This document shows positions 1 through 8,997 of a DNA stretch of 64,000 nt, one piece after another; the first letter of the stretch is position 1, and each line of letters begins with the position of its first letter. Where the stretch lies: NCBI GenBank assembly GCA_038239305.1, contig JBBSEW010000008.1:1-64000 (forward strand), given 5' to 3'. The position numbers and the translations under genes are program-made. Source of the stretch: JALYUA01 sp038239305 (lineage in GTDB: Bacteria > Acidobacteriota > Thermoanaerobaculia > UBA5066 > Gp7-AA6). The notes below the pieces were generated by a model. It was not told the DNA's origin. It did not search any database and saw only the letters and a list, made by a program, of their open reading frames with translations.

Positions 1-54
1 CTCCACCATCCGACGCCGAAACTCCTCCGGGTACGGTCCTCGTCCCACTCCCAT
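1..54 (-). CDS. IS3-family transposase OrfA, N-terminal fragment cut by the window edge
   Basis: Eighteen residues are visible, starting MGVGRGPYPEEFRRRMVE. The YPEEFRRRMVE stretch is the usual opening of the helix-turn-helix OrfA protein of IS3-family elements, which binds the IS ends and is joined by frameshifting to the DDE catalytic OrfB. An AAAGGAG ribosome binding site lies 6 nt before the ATG (on the minus strand). Only the start is here, so nothing can be said about whether the transposase is intact. Confidence 0.7.
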   Translation of the reverse strand, partial: MGVGRGPYPEEFRRRMVE

Positions 55-108
55 CGTGAACTCCTTTCTCCCAAGTCTGAAGGTGTCCACGAAACCGGGT
101 CAACTCCA
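1..108 (-). mobile_element. End of an IS3-family insertion sequence (rest lies left of the window)
   Basis: Bases 1-54 read on the minus strand as the start of an IS3-type OrfA. Upstream of its ATG, the plus-strand stretch 81-108 reads, in reverse complement, TGGAGTTGACCC then GTGGACACCT. This resembles the terminal inverted repeats of IS3 elements, which begin TG and end CA and often contain a GTGGACAC block. The element edge is therefore placed at 108. Directly after it the radical-SAM reading frame starts. The other end and the target duplication are outside the window, so the boundary is good to a few bases only. Confidence 0.65.
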
Positions 109-577
109 GATCGAGGACACGCCTCTCGAAGGTGCGCCGGAGACCCCTGCCCTGCGCGAGCATCGGCTCTACCAGGCCGACTACCTGATTCGCCGATACG
201 GATTCGCGCCGGGCGAGATCGTCTTCGCCGCGACCGGGAACCTCCCCCTCTCGCGCGACCCGAAGCTCAAGTGGGCGCTCGCGCATCCCGAGCAGTTCCC
301 CGTTGAGATGTCCACGGCGGACCGATCGATGCTTCTGCGCGTGCCCGGGCTCGGACCGAAAACGGTCGAACGGATCATCGCTCTGCGGCGGGACGCCGTC
401 GCGGTCGGACGGAAAGATCTCGCCCGCCTGGGAGCCTTCGCTCGCCGCGCGGCCAGTTTCCTCGCGTTCCGCGGCCGCCGCCTCGGCGACCGCTCGTTCC
501 AGGACGAGCTGTTTCCCCTGGAACAATTACCAGACGGGTCGCGAAAATACTCGTTCTCACCGGGGACGTTCCGTTAG
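109..577 (+). pseudogene. 3' remnant of a radical-SAM DNA modification/repair-type protein, cut by the IS
   Basis: The frame is open from the IS edge to a TAG at 575-577, about 155 residues. It matches what I know of the C-terminal part of the putative DNA modification/repair radical SAM family (TIGR03916 type): LREHRLYQADYLIRRYGF, then DPKLKWALAHPEQFPV, then a helix-hairpin-helix with VPGLGPKTVERI. The radical-SAM CxxxCxxC domain that should precede it is missing because the IS end sits there. A GTG at 56 could start translation, but its first 17 codons come from the IS. The usual downstream partner (a DUF4130/uracil-DNA-glycosylase-type protein) is not found in 578-819. The family assignment rests on the C-terminal motifs and is fairly firm; that the gene is dead is inferred. 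Confidence 0.7.
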
Positions 578-731
578 AGGTGTCCGCTCTCCGTTCTCAC
601 TTTTCCGCGCCGGCCTTCGGTTTTCGGGACAGGCCACCGCCGGCAACTCGATGCGGAAGAACGTGTCGCGCGCGAGAAGAACGGCGCCTGGATTGTCTGG
701 CAGGCGATAGGCGATCGCGACAGCTCAGAGG

Positions 732-804
732 TGAACTCAGGATTCAGGATTCAGGACTCAGCATTCAGGATTCAGGACTCACTAAGGTCTCACTCAGGAC
801 TCAG
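732..804. repeat. Degenerate tandem GATTCAG/GACTCAG repeat
   Basis: About nine imperfect copies of a 7-8 base unit (GGATTCAG, GGACTCAG, GCATTCAG) fill the space just downstream of the Omp85 gene. No gene is visible in 578-819 apart from this. It belongs to the set of low-complexity spacers that recur at operon boundaries throughout the window; the nearest relative is at 44077-44124. Confidence 0.75.
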
Positions 805-819
805 CGACGGACAACCCGG

Positions 820-3800
820 CTAGAAGGGATACCCGATCGTGATGATGAACCGCCCCTTCTCCTTCACGTCCCCTTTTCCCAGGAGCACCGGGGTGCCATT
901 CGGATCCGTGTAGACGACGTTGTAGGGAACCTGGCGGGGACGCAGCGGCAGGCCAAACTCCGCGCGCACCGGGCCGATGGGCGTCATGTACCGGAGCCCG
1001 AAGCCCGCCGTCTGCCGGAGCCCGGCGTCGCCTTCCAGCCGGAAGTTCAGGTCCGAAAAGCTTTTCCACACCTGCGCCAGGTCGTAGAAGACGGTTCCGC
1101 CGAGCGCCCCGAAGATGGGGAATCGGTATTCCGCGTTGAAGGAGAAGAACCCGTTGCCGCCGACGATGTGCGGCCCGGCGTTGCAGTCGTAGCCGGCCAG
1201 CGCGGGCGACGTCCCCGAGCAGGATCCCGCACCCGAGCCCGTGTGAAGCGTGGCGCGCGTGTCGTAGTCGACCGTTTGCCCCGAGATGCCCAGCAGGTCC
1301 TGCTCGAAGCCGCGACCCGTCGATTGCCCGCCCGCGAAGAATCGCTCCGCCAGCGGCACCTGGATGTCGGATGGGCCGTAGGGAAAGATCCCCCCGATGC
1401 GGGCAGACGTGGCGAAAACCGATCCTCCGATCGGCAGAAACCAGGAAAACTGCGTGGACACTTTCGAGTAGCGCGCCTGCGCCGTGAGGATCGGAAACGC
1501 GTACTTGACGGCCGCGCTCGCGTAGTAGCCGCGATGGGGATCGATAATGTCGTCGCGGCGGTCGTAGAACGCGCTCGTCCCGATCGTCGCCTCCTCGATC
1601 GGCTGGTCGAAGCGGGGAAAATCGGTCGCTTCGATCGCCTGCGACAACGCCTGGGGATTCACGGGCCGGATCCGTTGATATTCGGCCCGGAGCGCGACAC
1701 GCAGGAACCGGCCGAAGTAGTGGGACACCTCGTTCGCGAATCCGAGACGATCGAGGTCGACGTCCTGAATGGGCTCCCGTGTCGCGAAGAAGAACGACGT
1801 GAACGTGAGATCCCGGTTCAGGAAATACGGATCGCGGAAAGAGAGCTGCAGCCGGTAGCGGCCCGATATCGAGATCTGACCCTCGAGCCCGGCCGAGAGC
1901 ATGCGTCCGAAGAGGTTGTTGTAGGAGATGCCTCCCACGAGGAACGGGTCACTCTGGTTGGAGAGAGCGTCCGGCGTGTACTGGTAACCGACGCCGTAGA
2001 GGAGGGACAGAGGCTTGCCCTCCTGGAGGTTGATCACCACGTTCCGCGCGCCGGTCTCCGGATCGGGTATCCCGGGACGGACGTCGACGCGGCGGAACAC
2101 GCCGGCCCGGGAGAGATTCCGTTGCGTATCGAACAGGTCGGTTTCCGAGAAGGGGCGCCCCTCCTGCCAGGTCACGAGCCGCCGCACCCGATTGGTGTCC
2201 GTGCGGGTGTTGCCGCGGATGACGGTCTTCCCGAAAAAGGATCGGGTCCCCTCGTCGACCCGCAGCAGGACGGCGGCGCCCGTTCCATCGGCGGAGACCT
2301 TCGTCTCGTCATGCACGACGGCATCGCGCCATCCCCGGTCATGGAAATAGACGGCGAGATTGGTCGCGTCCTGACGCACGACGAGCGGGTTGTAAGGGTT
2401 CCCGATCCTGATCAGCATCGCTTGCTCGAGCGCGGAAGAATCCGCGTGCTCCGCGCCCGCGATGTGCCGGGAAGCCACCAGCGCTCGCGGTCCCTCGTGG
2501 ATCGGGATCGTAATGTCGAGACGCTTCGGCTTGGACCCCTCGGCGATCACGGGCCGGTCGACGCGCGCGCCCACCCAGCCGTGCGTCTGGTAGTAACCGA
2601 GAATCGCGGAGACGTCCTCGGTGAGGTCGTCCTCGACGAGATGCCCGGGGCGGATGAACGGCAAGCCCTTCTTGCGCGTGACCATGAGGGCGAGAAGCAG
2701 CTTGTCCGGCACCGAAGTGTTTCCGGTGAACGCGATTCGCTCGATCTCCTCATGCTGACCGGGCTCCACCTGAATCCGGACCGTGAAGGTGTCCGGCGTG
2801 TCGGCGAGTGTGTACTCCACCTTCGCCCGGTAGTAGCCCTTGCCCTGGAGCTCGCGCTTCTTCGTCTCGACGTACTGGAGCACGACGTCTTCGTCGAAGC
2901 CCTGCCCCTCCAGGAAATCGTGCAGCTCGCGCCGCAGCTTTGCGGGAGAGATCCCCGTCGATTCGAATACGACTTTCGGCCCGACGGTGATGCGGTATAC
3001 CGGCATGATCCGCCCGTCGTCGGTCGGCTCCGCCGCGATCAACTCCACGTTTCCGCGCAGGCGCCAGTTCTTGTGGAGGAATTCCGTCATGCGGACGGCG
3101 TCCGCGCGCGCCTTCGACTCCCGGTACCGGTCCCCCGGGGCGAGTCGGGTCTTTTTCCGAAGGTCTTCCGGGGACATGGGCTGAATTTCGCCGTCGAAAA
3201 ATACCGGCGCGACACGCGCGGGTTTTCCCGGCACGATCCGATAGACGACGCGAACCCGAAACTTCTCCCGGTCGAAGGTGACGTCGGAGAACACCTCGCA
3301 GTGGAGATATCCCTCCTCCTCGAACCGGCGCTTCAAGGCGGTTGCGCCGGCCTCGACGTCGGCCGCGTGGAAGGCCGCGCTGTCCGCGAAAGGGAGGACG
3401 CGCAGCAGCTCGTCGCGGGAAAGGCCCGTTGCGCCGCGAAACCGGACCGGGTGAACACGAAACATCCGCGCGAGGTGAATGACGACGTCGACTCCGTCAG
3501 CGGCCGCCGCGGCCGGCACCACTCCGATCTGGACGTCGCTGAATCGTCCGGTCTCGAAGATGTCGCGGATCGTTGCAGCCGTCGCCTTCTCCGACAGGGG
3601 CTGCCCCACGCGAAGCGAGACGAGACGGGTGATCTCTTCTACGTCGATCGAGCCGTCGGAGGTATAGGCGAGCGAAAGGACGGTCCTGCCGAAGGAGCTC
3701 GACATGCCATCCAGAGGAGCCGCCCTCACGGCCTCTTTCGTCGCGCTCGACGCGCCGGGAGTCGTCGCGAGGCTCGCTGCGGGAGTCGTCGCGGGACTCG

Positions 3801-3975
3801 CTGCCGGGCTCGTGGCGGGGCTCGCTGCGGGAGTCGTCCCGCGGATCGCCGCAGGCGCCCTCTCCGGCGCCGGAGCGGGCGTGGGTGTTTCCACCGGCGC
3901 GCTCTGCCCAGGGGCGACCGCGGCAGCCGTACACAGGAAAAGCGCCGGGATCAGGAGCCGGAAGGTCTGCCTCAC
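820..3975 (-). CDS. Omp85-family outer-membrane assembly protein with seven apparent POTRA domains (BamA/TamA-like)
   Basis: The protein has 1051 residues. A signal peptide (about 1-24) is followed by a low-complexity Ala/Thr/Ser/Pro segment (about 25-85) with many repeats of the type PAASPAT. Seven successive POTRA-like units of 75-90 residues follow, to about residue 660; the usual counts are five in BamA and three in TamA. A beta-barrel of about 390 residues closes the chain, with the loop-6 motif GRGF (VRGF in BamA) and a C-terminal phenylalanine. Such proteins insert barrels into, or export substrates across, the outer membrane. The start is GTG, 1 nt after the stop of the TamB-like gene, so the two are co-transcribed. 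That pairing suggests a TamA role, while the size and POTRA number are closer to BamA. Omp85 membership is certain; which subfamily is not. Confidence 0.9.
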   Translation of the reverse strand: MRQTFRLLIPALFLCTAAAVAPGQSAPVETPTPAPAPERAPAAIRGTTPAASPATSPAASPATTPAASLATTPGASSATKEAVRAAPLDGMSSSFGRTVLSLAYTSDGSIDVEEITRLVSLRVGQPLSEKATAATIRDIFETGRFSDVQIGVVPAAAAADGVDVVIHLARMFRVHPVRFRGATGLSRDELLRVLPFADSAAFHAADVEAGATALKRRFEEEGYLHCEVFSDVTFDREKFRVRVVYRIVPGKPARVAPVFFDGEIQPMSPEDLRKKTRLAPGDRYRESKARADAVRMTEFLHKNWRLRGNVELIAAEPTDDGRIMPVYRITVGPKVVFESTGISPAKLRRELHDFLEGQGFDEDVVLQYVETKKRELQGKGYYRAKVEYTLADTPDTFTVRIQVEPGQHEEIERIAFTGNTSVPDKLLLALMVTRKKGLPFIRPGHLVEDDLTEDVSAILGYYQTHGWVGARVDRPVIAEGSKPKRLDITIPIHEGPRALVASRHIAGAEHADSSALEQAMLIRIGNPYNPLVVRQDATNLAVYFHDRGWRDAVVHDETKVSADGTGAAVLLRVDEGTRSFFGKTVIRGNTRTDTNRVRRLVTWQEGRPFSETDLFDTQRNLSRAGVFRRVDVRPGIPDPETGARNVVINLQEGKPLSLLYGVGYQYTPDALSNQSDPFLVGGISYNNLFGRMLSAGLEGQISISGRYRLQLSFRDPYFLNRDLTFTSFFFATREPIQDVDLDRLGFANEVSHYFGRFLRVALRAEYQRIRPVNPQALSQAIEATDFPRFDQPIEEATIGTSAFYDRRDDIIDPHRGYYASAAVKYAFPILTAQARYSKVSTQFSWFLPIGGSVFATSARIGGIFPYGPSDIQVPLAERFFAGGQSTGRGFEQDLLGISGQTVDYDTRATLHTGSGAGSCSGTSPALAGYDCNAGPHIVGGNGFFSFNAEYRFPIFGALGGTVFYDLAQVWKSFSDLNFRLEGDAGLRQTAGFGLRYMTPIGPVRAEFGLPLRPRQVPYNVVYTDPNGTPVLLGKGDVKEKGRFIITIGYPF

Positions 3976-3976
3976 C

Positions 3977-6900
3977 CTAGTACCTCGTCCGGCGACGGAC
4001 GTCGATCAGGTAGACGCCGTTCTCGTCCCGCAGCGCGCGCACGATGACGCTGTCGGAAACCCGCCACTCGATCTGAAAAATCGGAGCCTTCGACGTATCG
4101 AATGACTGCGATGTCGTCACGAGCAGATTGGGCCCGATCTGCTTTCCCACCGTCGAGCGCACATCCGAAAGCTGGCCGCCCGTGAACACCGGGTCGATCT
4201 CGAACCGATCGAGCTTGAACAGCCGCTGCGTCGGGCGCGTCAGCGTGCTCGCCGCGGCGCCGGCCGCGATCGACGCCCCGGCCGACACGATCGACTCGCT
4301 CGTCGTATCGGTCGTTCCGGCTCCCGAGCGCGCCGTGGGAGCGGAGCCCGTCAGAAGCAGCCCGAGGATCTGCTCGTCGGGAAGCGGCGGGTCGGAGGTG
4401 AAGCTCGTCTGGATGCGCGGCCACGTTCCGACCAGGCTCACGATCAGGTCGTAGCCCTTCACCTCCGCGCGGGCGCGGATGTCGAGAATCGGAGCGAAGC
4501 CGTGAGCGTTGGCGAATGTAATCGTGCCGGCGTCGATGTCGTAACGCACGTCCCGAAACGTGATCCTCCCTCCCTCGTCGAGGGTGATCTGCCCGGTGAC
4601 GCTCGGGTCCGCGATCGTGCCGCGGACGAGGAGATCGACGGTCGCGGTCAGGCGCGCGAGATTGTTGCGCACCTCGAGCGCGGCCGAGGAGACGACGCGA
4701 ACCTCGAGGGTTGTCTGGTCTTTCCACGCTTCGCGGGCCGCGATCGCGCCGGCGGGGCGGCTGCGCGCGACGAGATCCGCGAGCGTGACCTCGAAGTCCT
4801 TCGAGTACGTGCCGCGCAGCAGCGTCACCTCGCCGCGGACGTCGTTCTTGGTGCCGTTTCCGGAGGCCACGAGATCCGCATCGACCAGCAGGCGCAGGTC
4901 CTGGGGATATCGTAGAGCGACGCGGCGCGCCTGCATCGTCACGCGAAAATCCTGGAGCGCCAGCTTCTCGATCCGAAACCCTCCCGATGCGTAAACCTCT
5001 CCGCCGCCGAGCTTCGCCCGCCCGTCGAGGTCCGCCCGGGCGCCCTGGAACGTGAGCGTGGCGTTGATGTCGTCGAGGAACTGCGAAAGGCTCGCGACCC
5101 GGTATCGGCCGTTCTCGACGCGAATCGTTCCGGAGAGCACCGGAGCGTCGAGCGTTCCCGCGGCCCGGACGTCGAGCGCCAGGCGGCCGTTTAACCCGAG
5201 GTCCGGGATCTCGAGGGCGAGCAGCGCGGCGTCGAGCGAGCCCGACACGGCGAGGTTCATGGCCACGGGTTTTCTCCCGAGATCGATCGAGCCTCCCGCC
5301 TTGAGATCGGTCCCCTCCCCCTTCGCGTGGAACTCGTCGAAAGTAAGGCGCCCGTCCCCGAGCGAGATACGCACCTCGCCGGACGTCGCGAGCACTCCCG
5401 GCCTTTCGGGCAAGTCGAACCGGGCCTTCGTCACCGTGAAGCTCCCCGAGGGATGCCCTTCCGGCTTGTCCGGCAGCGTGAGGCTTCCCGCGAGGGCGAC
5501 GGCTCCGGTCCGTCCCGCGGGCAGCGGAAAGGGCGTGAGAAGAAGGAGCGCCGCGAGGTCGGCGGCGTCGAGAGCCACGTCGATACGCGCGGGCTTTCCG
5601 AACAAGTCCCCGTGCGCCTTGAGCGACCACCGATCGGCAACCGCGGCCGCCGCCTGGAGGACACCCTTCGTCATCGTGACCTCGAGCCGGGGCTCCGCAC
5701 TCTCCGGCACGGGGCGCCCGAAAAAGGCGGCGCCGGAGAGACTCGCCGTCGCGTGGAGGTCCGGATGATCGATCGAGCCGCTTCCGGTGAGCTCGAACGA
5801 GAGCTTCCCCGAGACGTCCGACGTCTGTTCGCGGACCATGGCGATCGCGTCGAGCGGGATGACGTCTCCGGCGAGCTTCGCCTCGAAGGTGCGATCCTTC
5901 ATCGAAAAGGCTCCGCGGCCTCCCACCATTCCTCCTCCGGAGACCGCCGCGCGCAGGTCCTCGAGCGCGACACGGCCCGGTGAGAACACGACGCGCGCGC
6001 TCAAGCGCGAGATCTCCTGGCCCCAGATCGTGGCGTCGACGAGCTCGATCGGACCGCCTCCCGTCAGCGCATCCGGGGTTCCGGAGACCGGAAAGGATCC
6101 GCTCACTTTTCCGTCGACCGGATAGGAAAAATCCAGGTACTGAAGGAGGCGCGACAGGGGGTAGTTCTTCGCGGAGGCCTGGAGGTCGAAACGCGGGCGC
6201 CCCGGAGCCACCCGATACCGGGCCATGCCTTCGAGGGAAAGCGTGGCCTCCCCTTCATAGACGTGCAGAGGTTTGAACCAGAAGGCTCCGTCGCGCATGT
6301 CGACGCTCCCGCGCACGCTCCCGAACGTCACACCGGCGAAACGGGCGTCTTCCGCCGACACCTGCGCCGTCGCGTCGGGCTCCGTCCACCGGCCTCCGAG
6401 GTGGCCGAATATCTCGCCCGACCCACCGAGCCCGAGAGGAGCCGGCTTGCTGCCGCCGGCCGCCAGGAAGTTCTGGTACACGTGGTCGATTTCCGCGAGA
6501 TCCCGCGATCGGAGCCGGTAGTCGAAGTCCGGCTGCCATTTCCCGATCAGGATGCCGCCCGTCAACTCGACCGTGGACTGCGGCATCCTCACCGAGACTC
6601 CCTCGAAGCCGATCTTCCCCCGGACGATCGAGATCGGGCCGCCGCCCGAGATCGGAACTCCGAACCGTCCGGGGATGAGAGACGCGGCCGACCCCGGATC
6701 GATGCGAAGAGATCCCCCGCCATCCGCCCGCGTGATTCCGCCCTCCCCCCAGCGCAGCCCCAGGGCGATCGTGGCGGCACCCGAGAGGCCCGTGCCCTTG
6801 AGGCCGATGTCCCCGAAGAAACGCTCCACCGAGACGCCCTGAGCCTCGAGCGCGAGCGTCATCGGCTGCGGCTTCCCCGCGAGATTGGCGATCCGAAACG

Positions 6901-7936
6901 AGCCGGACGCGCGCCCGCCGGAATAGCCGGCGTGCTCGATCTGCGCGACGAGCGACTCGGCGCTGGCCGTGACGTTCGCGCTCACCTCCTCGAGGGTGAA
7001 CGGAGGCGCCGTGATCTTCGGCGATTCGAGGCGGCCCGTCAGGCGGAACGGCCCGTCCGTCGGGACCTCCACGCGCGCGCGCACGCGCCCCTCGCCGGAG
7101 AACCCGAGTTCGACGTGGAAGATACGCTCGACCTCGTCCACCGACACATCGCCCGCCGCGTCGAAGACGACGTGCGGACGCGCGGGATTCTCGATCGACC
7201 CCGTTGCGTGAATGTGCCCGACTTTCCCATCGACCCTCAGGTCGTCGACGACGACTCCCTTTTTCGGGTCGTCCGTGAACCGGAGCGAAAGGGACGCGAC
7301 GATCGCCTCCGAGTCGGCGACGCGGATGGTCGCCCGGCGCGCGACGAGCGAGCCCTGATACCGGTTTCCGGGCCGCGAGTTGAGCTGCGCGGTGAAGTCT
7401 TCCAGCCGTCCGCTGAACTTCATCTTGCGGCCGTCGAACTCGAAGATCCCCTCCTGCACGAGGATCGAGCCGATGCGCACGGCCAGCCCCGATCCGGATC
7501 CCGTGGCGGCCGGCTTCGACAACCCGGGGGGGAGATTCCAGGAACCGTCCGCGAACTGCACGAGGACGATGTGAGGCCGGAGGGCGCGGATCCGCCCGAG
7601 CCGCAGCTCGCGGCCGACGAGCGACACGCCGCCTCCGATCGAAACCTCCTCCGCCGCGAGAAGAGACCCGGTCAGGCGCGGGTCGTTGGCGACGCGAACC
7701 GCCGCGAGCCGCACCGACGGCGGAAAGACGCGGAAGTCCACCGTCTGATACGTGACAGAGCGGCCGAGCGCCTCGGAGAGGCGCGACTGCGAGACGCCCT
7801 GGATCAGGTTCTGGAAACGCTCTGACTTCCAGACGGCATAGGAAGCGAAGAAGAGGAAGAGGAGGAGAATCCCCCAGAGTCGAAAAGGCGATACCCGAAC
7901 GGGTTTCACGCCCTCCGTCGGACGGAACGGGTTCAT
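3977..7936 (-). CDS. tamB: TamB/YtfN-like translocation and assembly module protein (DUF490)
   Basis: The 1319-residue product is a periplasm-spanning beta-rich protein that in other Gram-negatives bridges the inner membrane and an Omp85 partner, and is implicated in protein insertion and phospholipid transport to the outer membrane. It begins with one membrane helix (about residues 16-36, FRLWGILLLFLFFASYAVW), continues as repetitive beta-strand sequence of the AsmA/DUF490 type, and ends with the conserved TamB block containing GTITFANAHGFAPILDIRA and LPDEQILGLLLTG. The frame is open further upstream to 8035, but those 33 residues are Cys/Arg-rich and encoded by the tandem repeat at 7981-8030, so the ATG at 7936 is chosen. 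The Omp85 gene follows after 1 nt. Confidence 0.9.
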   Translation of the reverse strand: MNPFRPTEGVKPVRVSPFRLWGILLLFLFFASYAVWKSERFQNLIQGVSQSRLSEALGRSVTYQTVDFRVFPPSVRLAAVRVANDPRLTGSLLAAEEVSIGGGVSLVGRELRLGRIRALRPHIVLVQFADGSWNLPPGLSKPAATGSGSGLAVRIGSILVQEGIFEFDGRKMKFSGRLEDFTAQLNSRPGNRYQGSLVARRATIRVADSEAIVASLSLRFTDDPKKGVVVDDLRVDGKVGHIHATGSIENPARPHVVFDAAGDVSVDEVERIFHVELGFSGEGRVRARVEVPTDGPFRLTGRLESPKITAPPFTLEEVSANVTASAESLVAQIEHAGYSGGRASGSFRIANLAGKPQPMTLALEAQGVSVERFFGDIGLKGTGLSGAATIALGLRWGEGGITRADGGGSLRIDPGSAASLIPGRFGVPISGGGPISIVRGKIGFEGVSVRMPQSTVELTGGILIGKWQPDFDYRLRSRDLAEIDHVYQNFLAAGGSKPAPLGLGGSGEIFGHLGGRWTEPDATAQVSAEDARFAGVTFGSVRGSVDMRDGAFWFKPLHVYEGEATLSLEGMARYRVAPGRPRFDLQASAKNYPLSRLLQYLDFSYPVDGKVSGSFPVSGTPDALTGGGPIELVDATIWGQEISRLSARVVFSPGRVALEDLRAAVSGGGMVGGRGAFSMKDRTFEAKLAGDVIPLDAIAMVREQTSDVSGKLSFELTGSGSIDHPDLHATASLSGAAFFGRPVPESAEPRLEVTMTKGVLQAAAAVADRWSLKAHGDLFGKPARIDVALDAADLAALLLLTPFPLPAGRTGAVALAGSLTLPDKPEGHPSGSFTVTKARFDLPERPGVLATSGEVRISLGDGRLTFDEFHAKGEGTDLKAGGSIDLGRKPVAMNLAVSGSLDAALLALEIPDLGLNGRLALDVRAAGTLDAPVLSGTIRVENGRYRVASLSQFLDDINATLTFQGARADLDGRAKLGGGEVYASGGFRIEKLALQDFRVTMQARRVALRYPQDLRLLVDADLVASGNGTKNDVRGEVTLLRGTYSKDFEVTLADLVARSRPAGAIAAREAWKDQTTLEVRVVSSAALEVRNNLARLTATVDLLVRGTIADPSVTGQITLDEGGRITFRDVRYDIDAGTITFANAHGFAPILDIRARAEVKGYDLIVSLVGTWPRIQTSFTSDPPLPDEQILGLLLTGSAPTARSGAGTTDTTSESIVSAGASIAAGAAASTLTRPTQRLFKLDRFEIDPVFTGGQLSDVRSTVGKQIGPNLLVTTSQSFDTSKAPIFQIEWRVSDSVIVRALRDENGVYLIDVRRRTRY

Positions 7937-7980
7937 GTGGCGGCCCCGCAGCCGGCAGCACCCACGGTACCGCCGGGACG

Positions 7981-8030
7981 CACAGTGTCCACAGTATCCA
8001 CAGTGTCCACAGCGCCCGCAGCGCGCGCGG
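7981..8030. repeat. Tandem GTCCACAGT repeat between nadK and tamB
   Basis: Units of 9 bases (CACAGTGTC, CACAGTATC, CACAGTGTC) run into a CGCAGCGCG stretch. The block fills the spacer between the nadK stop and the tamB start. It is a short low-complexity spacer; no promoter or hairpin is evident. Confidence 0.7.
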
Positions 8031-8051
8031 CGCAAAGGCGATCGCCGGGTC

Positions 8052-8936
8052 TCACAGGCCCCAGTTCAGCTTCGCGACGAGCTTCTGAAAATTGTCCGCC
8101 TCGGGCGGTCTCAGGAGCGTGACGGAGGAGTTGGTGAGCCGCACCTCGATGCGGATGCCGGTCGGAACGCGAAAGCTCTCCTGCCCGTCGAGCGTCAGAT
8201 GCACGCCTTCGCGCCGCCCTCGATCGACGACCATCAGGCCGACCGGAACGGAATCCGGCACGACCAGCGGGCGCTGCGAGAGCGAGTGGGGGCAGATCGG
8301 CGTCACGACGACGGCGTCGAGCGATGGGTCGAGGATCGGACCGCCCGCGGAGAGGTTGTAAGCCGTGGAGCCCGTCGGCGTCGCCACGATGACGCCGTCG
8401 CCGCGAAACGTCGCGATGGGCCGCCCCGCGATGGCGACGGAAAATGCCGAGATCCGGGCGATCGTCTCTTTGTTCAGCACCGCGTCGTTCAAAGCGCGAT
8501 ACCGGCCCGCGTGGGGTCCCTCCGGCACCGTGACCTCGAGCCGGCGGCGGCGATCCTCCCGGAACCGCCCGGCGAGGAGCTCGTCGAGACGGGGCAGGCA
8601 TTCCTCCTTGGTCAGGCCCGCGAGGAAACCGATGAACCCGACGTTGATCCCGAGGACGGGCGTCGACGTGGGCGCATCTCGCGCCACCGAAAGAAGGGTC
8701 CCGTCGCCGCCCGCCACGATGACGAGGTCGACGCCGCGCGCGATCCGGGACCGCCGGGGACCTTCGGGCGACTTCGCGAAAGGCGCCGTCTCCTCGTCGA
8801 AGACCGTCTCGATGCCCCGGCGGCGAAGAGCCCGGTCGAGCGAGCGCACGAGAGCCACGGCCTCCGCCGACACGACCTTGGCGACGAGGCCGACGCGGCG
8901 AAACCGCTTGCGGGAAGACCTTCCGGAACCCTTCAT
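8052..8936 (-). CDS. nadK: NAD kinase
   Basis: The 294-residue cytosolic enzyme phosphorylates NAD to NADP using ATP or polyphosphate. Family marks are present in order: the GGDGT diacylglycerol-kinase-like motif, NxGFxGFL (NVGFIGFL), NDAVLNK, and the glycine-rich GDGVIVATPTGSTAY. Length is typical. I chose the ATG at 8936; a TTG three codons earlier (8945) is also possible, and neither has a clear ribosome binding site. It sits between tlyA and tamB, in the xseA-xseB-ispA-tlyA-nadK order known from many bacteria. A gap of 61 nt separates it from tlyA. Confidence 0.95.
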   Translation of the reverse strand: MKGSGRSSRKRFRRVGLVAKVVSAEAVALVRSLDRALRRRGIETVFDEETAPFAKSPEGPRRSRIARGVDLVIVAGGDGTLLSVARDAPTSTPVLGINVGFIGFLAGLTKEECLPRLDELLAGRFREDRRRRLEVTVPEGPHAGRYRALNDAVLNKETIARISAFSVAIAGRPIATFRGDGVIVATPTGSTAYNLSAGGPILDPSLDAVVVTPICPHSLSQRPLVVPDSVPVGLMVVDRGRREGVHLTLDGQESFRVPTGIRIEVRLTNSSVTLLRPPEADNFQKLVAKLNWGL

Positions 8937-8997
8937 TCCGCACAATTTAGCGCATTTCGGGGGACCGCCTGCGCCGTGCGGGGATGGGAGGCGCCCT

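Noticed and set aside
578..819. Partner gene of the radical-SAM protein
   Set aside because: The frame after 577 yields no recognisable family sequence and ends in the GATTCAG repeat.
580..4047. 1155-residue plus-strand frame opposite the Omp85 gene
   Set aside because: Arg/Glu-rich composition and no domain; it is the complement of the well-supported Omp85 gene in GC-rich DNA.
7937..8035. N-terminal extension of TamB
   Set aside because: The 33 residues are encoded by the tandem repeat and are Cys/Arg-rich, unlike any TamB N-terminus.
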